64,000 nucleotides of DNA from Paralichthys olivaceus (Eukaryota > Chordata > Actinopteri > Pleuronectiformes > Paralichthyidae): positions 26,850,501 to 26,914,500 of the forward strand of contig NC_091093.1 of assembly GCF_024713975.1 (NCBI RefSeq), read 5' to 3'. The notes beneath the pieces were generated by a model. It saw only the letters and a program-made list of their open reading frames with translations, was not told where the DNA came from and did not search any database. The position numbers and the translations under genes were made by a program. Of the stretch, positions 25,086 through 35,365 are shown one piece after another (the stretch's first letter is position 1; each line of letters opens with the position of its first letter).

Positions 25086-25163
25086 GGAAGAGGATCCAGG
25101 GCTCCTCTGGTTCTTTCTGTCTTTCGTCGTTCTTCACCTGTTTGACTCCATTAAACAGCTGCG

Positions 25164-28100
25164 ATGAATCACAGCAAAGTGGAGTTTGAGCCTTTTGAAT
25201 ATTCCTACTATGACTATTCAGACTGGTACTCGAACAACGCAGAGCCAACGAAACCGCCCAAAGAGTGAGTATAAACCCAACTGGAAACAAATTCAATTAT
25301 TATTATTATTCTAATAGTTTAACTGTGTAAGTACAGAATAGTTCATGGTCGAATGACGACAAACAGATGTGATTCAACTTGTTATTGTGTTTAGAAACTC
25401 TGGTCTCGCAAAACAAATTATTACCTATAAATTACAATTTATTATTTATTGAACCTTTCCACCGAGAAATGTCGATTTCATCCATAAAGAACAATTATAA
25501 CATATGAAAAACGAATGTTTTTAACTGCTCCAACTTTTAGCATCCATCTCAAAACACGTACCAGTATGAAATATTTGTGAAGGAAATGTTGAATTTTTAC
25601 ATATGCCAATTTCTGTTTTTGTCACAGAGTTATTTTACCATGTGACCCCACAGCAGATGACACGCTCTTCCACATATGCATGTTGTCAATATCTGTAAGT
25701 ATGTTTCAGTTAAAGTTATAAATAAAATTAAATGTATATAAAATGTGTTTGAAAGGATAAAAGATGCTGTTCGTCCTATAGAAGATTAAAAACAACAGTT
25801 GTTTGTGCAAAAGCCCAAAAATGTCACATGTGGCCATATTGTATATTAATGGGAGACGGTCAGGTGACAGTCAACATCACACTTTAAGAAAACCACTGTA
25901 CATCTACGGAGTGTTTTAATTCTTTAAATCTTAAACTTAACAAACTAACTCTGAGAAAGTTTCATTTTACTTTAACACGTAATCTCTGAAATTGTTAAAC
26001 CTTTTTTAAACTGAATCCTAAACAATCCTTAAACATAGCGTTGATCTCATAATCGACATTATGAGATTTGAATATTTAGAAAATAGTCTGTACCAGTTTG
26101 TTGTGTAAGTCACGTGTGAAGGATTGAGAAGAATTTATCATCACAAACCTGAATGAAATGATGGTTTGATTGTGTTGAACGAGCTGTTTATAACCACATG
26201 AGTCCGACCTGTTGCACCGCCATGTTTTTCCAGACAACAAAACACTGGCTCATTCTCCCAGTCAGGTGCAATATGCAACTTCACCCCTAGATGTCACTAA
26301 ATCCAAAACCCTGCCCCTTTAATTTAGCAATAAATAAAACTCCCTTTTAATGCATAACCTGACAAAATGTTATGATAGAGCTGATGTATAGACATTAATA
26401 TCTATACTTATCTATATATCTCTTCATCATTATCTTCTGTCTAAATCCAACTTAACTTGACAGAGTGATTTGTTTCTGAAGTTTTTGCCTCGTTCCTTAA
26501 ATCCTTCCTGACTTTTCCATGAACCCTTCATCGGTTCATCAGCTGCCTTCACCTCGAACAGACGACAGATTTAATGATGTTTACTGTCATTTTGTTGTTT
26601 TACAAGTGAGGGCCACTTTAACTCGGAGGCCCCTCTTATTGTGCGCAGAATGGACGTGGTCCAATTTCCTCGTCGGGCAGATTATGAGCCGTGACAGCTG
26701 GGTCACTGCAGCTGATCAGAAATAACAAGGAGAGGAATGTTCCCTGCAGAATGAGACTCTTTACAGGAGCTGCAGTGTGGAAGATAATAGAACTTCAGTG
26801 CTTTGTTTTATCATCAACTTAATTTGAATAATCGTGTTTATGTTTATACATTTTTTTAATGTATAGTGGTAAATTATCAAAACTTAAAACCATGAGCTTT
26901 TGTGACATAAAGTTAAAAAGAAACCTATTTCGATGAAAACAGTTTTAAAAACTCACGTCCACATCTGTCCATGTTATAATATGATTGAATGTCTTTAAAC
27001 ATTCTGGGTTTGATGTGCTGTTCCAAACCAAACATCCTCTCTCCCCTGCAGCTGGTGATCATGTTGATTCTGGCGATTCTCTCCAGGAAAAACAAATTCT
27101 GCCAAGGATTCACCAGAGGATCCTCCAGCATCTTCAGGTGAGTTTGACAGATGGGACTCCTCTCTTCTCCTAAATATCTTTTAAAAAATAAAATGAATTT
27201 AATAAAACGTTTGATCTCACAGTCCAAACAACTTCCTGGACCAGACTCAGGAAAAAGGCCTGGTCATGGCTGTGTTCGGGCTGCTGTTCAGTAAGCTGGC
27301 CGTGCTGGTGATCGCCCCGGACCCGCTGCCTTTCTGCAAAGATACTCCAGGGGAAATTAAAGGTGGAACTTTGTGTGTTCAGTTCATCCTCAGTGGAATG
27401 AAAGGATTATGTTTTAAACCTTGTTTGATGGTTACACGTATGCTTCTGAAAACATTTCCTGTTTTTGTAGATAATAATAATAAGCTCAGAATGTGAAAAT
27501 CATGCAAATGACCATGTTCAAGATTTTTTAGATTTGTTATATGAAAATAAATTGCAATTAGAACTAAATTTGATCCAAACAGAGGGAATATAAAGAAGAG
27601 AGAAAGTTCTACAATCACAAAATTAGAGAAAACTGGGGCATGACATTATATGATTTGATAATGAGCTGAATACAATAGGTTGTATAAAGATGATGAAACA
27701 GAAATCTATTAGGGTGATCATACTTCTAGCAAGGCAATTAAAAAAAGTAAAAATCAATTCCCTTAATTGAATCCACTTCAAAAGTTTATGTTTCAAGTTT
27801 CAAGAAAATCTTTTGTGTAATGACTCAGAGTTGTTTTGTCCATAGACTGAAACGCTCCTTTCTGATATCCTGTATTTTGTCAGAGTACATGAAGATCATC
27901 TCCATCTTCTACTATCCCGTCCTGTATTACCCTCTGTTGGTCTGCGGCACTCTGCAGCGCAGAACCGGTTACGTGTTCGGGGCGCTGCTCTCCTTCAGTC
28001 ACTTCGGGGTCCTGGTGTGGCAGAAGTTCGACTGTCCCAAGACTCCGGAGGCAACAACTTTATTCCTTTTAAACTCTGGCAAATAAAACAGTTTGAGTGA

Positions 28101-31100
28101 TTTTGGCTGAACTGGTCCTTTAACAGACCCTTTCTCTCTCCTCAGATCTATAAGTACTACGCTCTGTTTGCCAGTCTTCCTCAGCTGGCCTGCCTCGCGT
28201 ACATGTGCGTCCAGTTTCTGTTGCTTTTTGTCAAAGGACCAAAGACTGATGAGGTGAGAGTAAAGAACGTTAAACCACGTTTCCTTTGTTGAAACATAGA
28301 TTTATGTGAAAATACCAACATGTAGAAATGTCCGACTCTGGTGCATGTGAATGGAAGAAACATGAATTTCAACTATGTGAAGCATAACCGTGATTACTGT
28401 AAGCAGCTTGCTCAGAAGAGTGGGTTTAACTCAGCGTACGTGAGCAGATTATGACAGAGGAGGTGATATTTTCTACTTTCAGCTTTGCAGCAGGTTTAAT
28501 CCTCACAAAGTTTGGTCAGTGGTTTTGAAAAGAACTCTGTGGTGAGATTAAACAAACAGGAAAACCAAAGCTCTTTGTCATCATGTGTTTGACGTAATTG
28601 TGTTTTATTTTAACCTCTGTAGCTCATCTGAAGACAACGATGGTTTCACTCCATCTCATCTTCTACATCAATATCGATCACAGATGTTCTCTGAATGCTT
28701 TAGTTTATAATAAATATATATTTACAAGAAGACGTCTTGTTTTGTTTTCGCTGACAGGACCTGGACAGCAGCTACTACACCAACTATGTGAAAGAGCTTC
28801 TGAAGAAAAGGTCCTCTGCTGTCAGGTGAATGGATGTAAATATGTCACTGGGCTGTAAAACACAAGGTGTCATATTATTTCACTGAAACAAAAAACCTAT
28901 AATAAAAACAACTACCACGTTTTAAACTCAACTTCTCTGTGTTCATGAAGCTCTTCATCTGCAGACAAACCAACACTTGTCGAGAGAATACTGGAGGTTC
29001 CCAAGGGTTATATTTATATACCAGAAAAAGGTGAGTAACCTCTCACAAATGCGTATATTTTTTAAATCAAGATTACACTAATGTAAATTAAAAGGTAAAT
29101 GCGAAACATCTGTAAAAGAAATGACATTTTGTCCTTCAGTGTTTCGTTTTCCGTTAAAATTGGCGGTATCTGTGTTCGTGGCCCTCGTGGCGATATATCA
29201 CGTGAGTCCTCCATCAGCTCATCATGTGACACACGTGTATTTACAGCTGTTTAAACCCATAAACCCGTCACACTGGCTCGATAACTCTCCTCTCAGGCGG
29301 CGTTGTTGTTGGTCGTCCTGGTCGTCCCGACTCTCCACATCGTCCGTGCAGGCATTGATGAAAACATCGCCTTCCTGTTGTTGGGGTTTGGGATCGTTCT
29401 ATCAGACGACAGGATGGAGGTCGTCAAGATCGTGACTTTCTACACGTGGTTGCTGGAAGGTACGTGATCGTTACATTCTGGCGTTTGAACGAATCCTTAA
29501 AGTTTATCTTTGAGGAGAATTGTAATAACTTGTTGGTTTTCTGTTGCACCGTGTCGTCAGTGTGCTACCTGTGTGCCATGACTCTGTCTTGTCTGGTCAG
29601 TCTGGCCATGCTCATGAGGTCTTTGGTTCTCCACAGGTACGTCACGTAAAATCACCGAATGTCTGTTTTGATAAAAATGTCAATATTTCTACACATGTGA
29701 ATATTTAAATACTATTAATAAAACCTTAATTGATTAGTATGTCAAAAGAAACATTTGGGCGAAATATTTTTTCCCCAACATTTAGTTCAGACAAAAGGAA
29801 ATAAAACATCCAAAATAGACATTTATGTGACTTATGTACTGTTAGTGTATAGTTTCTACAATATTTCAATCTGGTTGTTTGTATGTATATTTCAGGACAG
29901 AAATATTCACAACAATCACCTTAGATGCACCAAACTGTTCAGTTTTATCTTTATTCTGGAGGTTTTCATTGAGGGGTTTATTCACATAGCTTAATTTCCT
30001 GATTCTAAAAACATGGAAAGAATATTTTCTTTGGGGCCATTGATTTTCAGATCCAAGGAGTCATAAAAAGAGAGACTGAAAGTTCGCTGTGTAAAATGAT
30101 AAGAAAATAGTCAATACAATGAAATTAAAGATATATTAACCTGGATTCAAACCAGTGTGTATTTTAATGTCGTACGAGTTTGAGTTTAGTTTTTGTTGAA
30201 ATCATTTATTTCAGTGGAAAAACTAAAACAAAACAATATACATTCATTCCAATTAATTAGAAAGGACAAATTTACATATAATAAATATATTTCTGTATTA
30301 TAAATCAAAATCAAATGATTCTTTAGCCACAGTCTGTCTGAATGTTTTTGACCAAATGATGTTGTTCTTACTTTAAAACATATTTTTCCTTCTTCTTATC
30401 TGAATATGTTTTTAGGTCAAACCTGAGGGGACTGTATAAAGGAGACATTTACAGCATCTATAACAGCCAGAAGAGCCTCTGTCCATCCAAAGCTGGGGTC
30501 GTGTGTTGGATGGGTCTGACGGGATACCAGGCTGCAATCATCTGCCTCGGTGAGACTGAAAATCGTCTCTGACATTAACTTTAATTTGGATTTGTGTGAC
30601 GCAGCATAACTCCGCCTTTGTCCTTCGATTACCTTTTGGAGCGAAGACTGAAAAAAAGCAGCAATCATCCTCCAGATTGTCTCATTAAAGTGTTTTAATG
30701 AACTGCTTTGTGGAAAAGACTCAAAGAAGAGATGAGTTTTGAGTTTAGGATTAAAAACCCCGTCGTCTGTGTGGTTCTGACAGGAATGGCCGTCCAGACT
30801 GTCGTGTTTTTCATCTGCTTCCTGTTCCTGGTGTTTCTGATCATCATCCCTGTTTTTTATGGACGTAACCTCATCGTCTTTGAAATCGCAGGAAAGGCGT
30901 GGTGAGTCAGCGACGCTTTTCCTTTTTATTACGTGACAAAATCATCAAAACAGAAATAACTTCTTTATTTTCCTCTTTTTCATTTTGCGTCACTGCTGTG
31001 TGTGACGTCTCAGGCCGGCCTGGCTCACACTCCTGCTGGTCACACTCCTTCAACATGTGACTGCTAAGTTTGCTTTCATTAAAAAAGAAGCTGGAACAAG

Positions 31101-32407
31101 AGACTTGAAAAACAGGTACGAGGAATATGTTTAATTAGAGAAAGAAGATATCACAATGGTTTAACTGCTGATTAATTTCAATACATTTTCTTTTTTAATT
31201 GGATTCCAGTATATTTAAATTCAGTGTATGTATTTTGAGTACTTTTACACCAAGAAATAAATACATGCTGTAAATAAATAATTCCCTCAATCGTGCCAGT
31301 CCAGAATTTTCCTTTAAATTTTTTGATCTCATCAAATTCCCACATTAAATATTAATTCAACTCAGCATCGCAGTTCAGTAAATATGGAGAATTCACAAGA
31401 GGAAAATAAAAATAATGAGCTGAAATACATATTTTCTCAGACACGATGGAGCTCCACCATGAAAACAATTAAAACACTTCGTGCAACTTCTTTAAACAAG
31501 CTCGAGTTTCACTAACTGTGTTGTGTTGTTTTCATTTTCTAAGTTTCTGAATTATTTCCGTGCTGATTTCAGAGACAGCCTGTTCCTCCTGACCTACCTG
31601 CTCTTCCTGGTCAACACCGTGCTGGGGCTGATAGTCGCCATCTGGAGGATGGTGATAACGGCTTTGTTCAACATCCTCCATCTTGGTCGTGTCGACATCA
31701 GTCTGCTGCACCGCACGTCAGAGTCCTACGACCCAGGTACGACCACAACGCTGCTTTTAAATCACTTCATGATCACATGTAACACGTGTTTCGTGGGATC
31801 ATTAAATTCCAGCTTTAGCCCATAAAAATCAAGTTGTGTGGATTTTGGTCTGTTTTGAGTTAATGATATTTGACCTTTGACCTCGTCCAGCCTACCGATA
31901 CTACACCCAGTTCCTGAGGGTGGAAGTCAGCCAGTCTCACCCGGTGATGAAGGCTTTCTGTGGGCTGCTGCTGGACATGATGGTGGAGGGAGGCCGAGCT
32001 GGACAGAAAATACGAGATGCAGAGGAAGGTAGAGGAGACCGTGAACTGCACACACACACGCACTCAGTAGATCTTAGACCCTCTACCCTTCAGTGTCTCT
32101 TTCTACCCTGACAGCCTCCTCCTCCTCCTCCTCCTCCTCCTCCTCCTTCATGCTTTCAGGGATTCAGGTGACCACACTGAGCAAGGCGACCAGCAGCCAT
32201 AGGATTCGTGCTCGCTGGCAGCTGATGTACACGCTGGTCAACAACCCGTCGCTGCTGGGCTCCAGGAAGCACTTCCAGACGCTGCAGCCCTCGGAGGGCG
32301 TCGTCAACGGCACGCCCAAGAGAGGCAGCAAGAAGGAGGCCTGCAAGATGGCTGCCGAGCCCGTCCAGGCCGCCAAGACCCCGACGAATCAAGATAAAAC
32401 GGATTGA
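25164..32407 (+). CDS. stra6: Retinol transporter/RBP4 receptor Stra6 (17 coding exons, about 668 aa)
   Basis: Plasma-membrane receptor that takes retinol from retinol-binding protein into cells, notably retinal pigment epithelium. Exons: 25164-25264, 25628-25694, 27052-27137, 27223-27362, 27884-28050, 28146-28253, 28758-28825, exon 8 (28965 or 28987)-29030, 29140-29201, 29297-29459, 29561-29636, 30416-30549, 30784-30901, 31014-31115, 31573-31736, 31891-32028 and 32160-32407. Marks: acidic Tyr-rich extracellular N-terminus [68 protein letters not shown] and C-terminal YTLVNNPSL, all as in fish and human STRA6. The start is the first ATG of the exon. Intron 5 (28051-28145) starts with GC. Exon 8 is odd: the strong acceptor at 28964 shifts the frame by one base (see findings); the weak GAGAG acceptor at 28986 restores it, at a cost of about 7 residues. 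Length equals the known fish protein if one base is skipped. Confidence 0.95.
26215..26320 (+). repeat. dispersed teleost repeat in stra6 intron 2
   Basis: Contains 'aaaacactggctcattctcc', 'gtgcaatatgcaacttcacc' and 'ctagatgtcactaaatcc'. The copy at 50955-51210 is its reverse complement in outline ('ggatttagtggcatctagtg'-type core beside 'gcagattgcaacc'). This pair of phrases is a well-represented teleost repeat to my recollection. Confidence 0.55.
31871..31883 (-). promoter_or_regulatory. perfect DR1 motif beside the stra6 exon 16 acceptor
   Basis: TGACCTTTGACCT, the reverse complement of AGGTCA-A-AGGTCA, the canonical DR1 bound by RXR, HNF4, PPAR or COUP-TF complexes. It ends 7 bases before the exon 16 acceptor AG, so it forms part of the pyrimidine-rich acceptor region and may be there only for splicing. 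Confidence 0.35.
32116..32147 (+). repeat. TCC repeat before stra6 exon 17
   Basis: About ten TCC/CTC triplets form an extended polypyrimidine tract just upstream of the exon 17 acceptor. A similar but shorter TCC run precedes nr2e3 exon 6 at 20648-20669. Confidence 0.8.
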
Positions 32408-32435
32408 GACACAGTACGGTCGGTTGTTTACTCCA

Positions 32436-32441
32436 AATAAA
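32436..32441 (+). promoter_or_regulatory. candidate poly(A) signal of stra6
   Basis: AATAAA 29 bases after the stra6 stop codon. If used, the 3' UTR would be about 50 bases long. Confidence 0.4.
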
Positions 32442-32884
32442 ATAATGTGCTCGGAAGAAAACAGTAAACTTTGTGTAAGTTCTGGTCGGGAGGAACAGGT
32501 CAGGGTGAGTTCAAATGAAACTCAAGAGTTCAGCAGCACACGATACTTTGAAACCACTGATTTTATTATCATTATTTTATCTTTTCACATCTCAGTCCGT
32601 CTTTGTGAACAGTATCTATGGTATTAGTGTAGTATGTGTTATGCTGTGAGATTTTTGATTTGACACGATCTCTGGGTCTTTTAGGGGTTTTATAGTTTAG
32701 ATATAATATATTATTTATATATAATAATAAGAATTCATTTCTAATATCGTGCAAGTTTGGGAAAGATCCAGCTGAGACATTATTAAAGTGCCTAAAACCT
32801 TCATTTATATTTAGCACTCGGCGATCGAGCAGATTTTTGTTTGCAAACCTGTTATTTTGTTTTTGAGTGTGAACCATAGGCTCT

Positions 32885-33045
32885 ATTTATAAAGGTGGAC
32901 GACATGACAGCTTCAGCAATGTGAAGCCAAAGTGTCACGATCGCCCCCTGGTGGCTGGCTGCACTATAGGTCGTAAACCCAGCCTCTTCCATGTAAGTGG
33001 ATGAGACACGGACCAAATAAAAAAGTCAAAGTACAGAGCTTAAAT
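32885..33045 (+). repeat. inverted-repeat element family, partial copy (plus)
   Basis: Shares the series 'taaaggtggacgacatgaca', 'gtgaagccaaa', 'cgccccctggtggct', 'gcactatagg', 'ctcttccatgtaagtggatg' and 'gagacacggaccaa' with 61200-61330. Only the left half is visible here. 41165-41325 and 46318-46435 are the same half in the opposite orientation. Confidence 0.7.
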
Positions 33046-34052
33046 ACGTTTTTCTTCAAACGCACAACGAATCAAACAAAGTGTCAACAATTCAAAACAC
33101 GTGGACACTTCACCAGAATATACACGTAACTATTACTACTACGTGATCCCATCAGCTCCAGCCGTCACATGAACCAGGTCTACTGATGAAAACTGTGTCA
33201 CACTTTTCTAACGGTCTAAAGGCCTCTTGGTAATTTCAGCTTCACTTCAACAGACTGATCAATGTCAGCGTCACAGCTGGAGCGGAGGGTCGATAAGAGG
33301 TCGGACATTAGTCTATTTTCACCTCCTGGTTGATCCAGTTGTGTCAGCATCAGCTGCTCTTCACCGTCTTTCTCTTCTCCCTGATGCTCGTTAGGAGACT
33401 TGTACGATCATGAATCAAGCAACAACGTGACGATACTTTCACTCACTTTAGTTGCAAATATGATGTGATGTATCTGCTGCAATCGACATAAACACTGATG
33501 CTGCTGAACATTATCACAGATCACAGTTCTGATGCCTTCAGCTGTTTTTAATATACAGGTGATACAGTTTTTCAAATTTGTGATGTTTGACTGCTGCAGA
33601 AAATAAAAGACTCACACAAAGTATGTTGTTAAAATTATTGCTTAAATAGGTACTTTCAAAAATGCATATTTTATTTAGTTTATTTAGTACATGATGCTGT
33701 TGTGTGGTTATTTTATTTTCAAATTCCAAAACGTATGCATGTATAAACTACAATGATTGAAAATGTATTAAATAGTTTGTGAAGTGTTATTAGTGTTATT
33801 AGTCCCCCTAGCATTACACATGTTCATTCAGAAAGTTGATGGATTTATTATTTAGATTTTTCTAAATGAAGATTTTATGGTTTATTGACCGTTAATTTAT
33901 AAATAATGTATAAAAACTGTTAAACTGTTATTTTTGTGATTGAGCAAAGAAAGTCTTTACTTACTGGCCTCAAAGGTTTTTTCTTGCTCCTCTGTGTATT
34001 TGCAGATGGTGACAGGATAATGTAAAAAATGATATTGATGTTTTACTGAATG

Positions 34053-34075
34053 TAGCTAGCTAGCTAGCTAGCTAG

Positions 34076-34108
<33 letters not shown>

Positions 34109-34111
34109 CAA
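34053..34111 (+). repeat. TAGC to TAAC tetranucleotide array
   Basis: Six to seven TAGC units change abruptly into about nine TAAC units (one transition shared by all later units), ending in ACCAACCA. The TAGC part is self-complementary (GCTAGC), so it can form hairpins or cruciforms. Confidence 0.85.
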
Positions 34112-35365
34112 CCACTTAAATGCTAGTGCTGAACTTTGGGAGACAAATGAATGATCGTTAATGTTATTGTTTTGTCCAAACTTTATTGAGGCACGAAGGA
34201 TCAGAGGGTTAAAGCTAGTGAAAATATTTAAACACTTCGGTAAAAACATAATTTTTCATTTATCAAACTGAAAAAAGACACAAGGGCAGAACTTTTCTTT
34301 AAGAATTTGTTCACAGGAAACAACAAACTGCGACTCACAACAACAACAGCATGCAGGTTCTCTAAGGCCGGAGCTATACTTGTTTTTATGCACATTTGCG
34401 AAGCACGTTATGAACGTTATACTTGCTATGTACTACGAGTATACATGTTACCGGAGTTCTTCACTAGAGGAAGCGTGCCCATTAGTTAAAAGCAAGTTTA
34501 TCTCTGGTCTAACACAGTAGAAAAACAGGATGGACACATGACCTGGATACAAGAACAGCAGCTTCACATACACACTCACTGGTGCTTTTACTATCAAAGA
34601 CGTGATGGTAATACTGAATTAATGTTTTGTTTGACAAACACCCAGTTTGATTCAACACGGAAACAGTTTTCTCCATAGGAAACGTTCACAGTTCAACACT
34701 GAGCTCACGGCTGCAGGACACGAAATACTTATTTCTCTTTGAAACACAGTTTTTATAAACATTAAAACCTGTGTCTGTATTTTTAGGCTACTGCACTTCT
34801 ACAGTAATACGACAGCATAGATCAATAGCTTAAAGCAGAATATTAGTACATTTAAGTAACAGTTACTCCTGCTTATATCTAGTCTACATTATACTTTATA
34901 TATTTCATATGTGACGCAGGCTGCTGCCTAAAGTTTTATATTTACCAGACAGATGAAAGTTTTTCATTTTACTATCGCCAAAAAAGCACATACATGTATT
35001 TCTCAAAATCTTAAACAGTTTTTACTCATGATTAGACAAAAGTCTGGCTTGGAAACATCAAATCTTTGCTTTTAGCCGAACACAAGCTCGTTGTATTTTT
35101 GCTTTCTAGTTGTTGTGAGAAATACAAACTACAAAAACGTGCATAACAAGATGAACACAGGTCCACTGCAGCGTTCACTCACATCCTCTGATGCTTCTGA
35201 ATGTTTCAGCTCTGCATGTGGTTTAAAACACAGAAATATATTTTCTAATCTTCAGTGTTTCTTTGCTGCTTTTAAAAAGCTTAAAGGAACCTTAACCACA
35301 GACTGAAACCTGTTTTAGCTTGAAAAAAAACCAAACTACAAATCATTATTAGAAACATTCATCAT

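Larger units (their letters stand above)
22143..25163. other. nr2e3 3' region and spacer before stra6
   Basis: No further gene. AATAAA at 22579-22584 is a candidate poly(A) signal for nr2e3, about 440 bp after its stop. 22600-24900 is AT-rich and non-coding with no clear repeat. 24921-24967 is a CT-rich tract followed by the stra6 leader. Several CAG-ending pyrimidine tracts near 24900-25010 could be acceptors of a 5' UTR exon, so the stra6 transcription start cannot be fixed. Confidence 0.45.
32442..35365. other. spacer between convergent stra6 and islr2, includes the islr2 3' UTR
   Basis: No coding signal. It holds an inverted-repeat element copy at 32885-33045 and a TAGC/TAAC tetranucleotide array at 34053-34111. 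TTTATT at 34182-34187 (AATAAA on the minus strand) is a possible islr2 poly(A) signal, implying a 3' UTR of about 1.2 kb. 33540-33960 is AT-rich. The remainder shows nothing specific. Confidence 0.4.
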
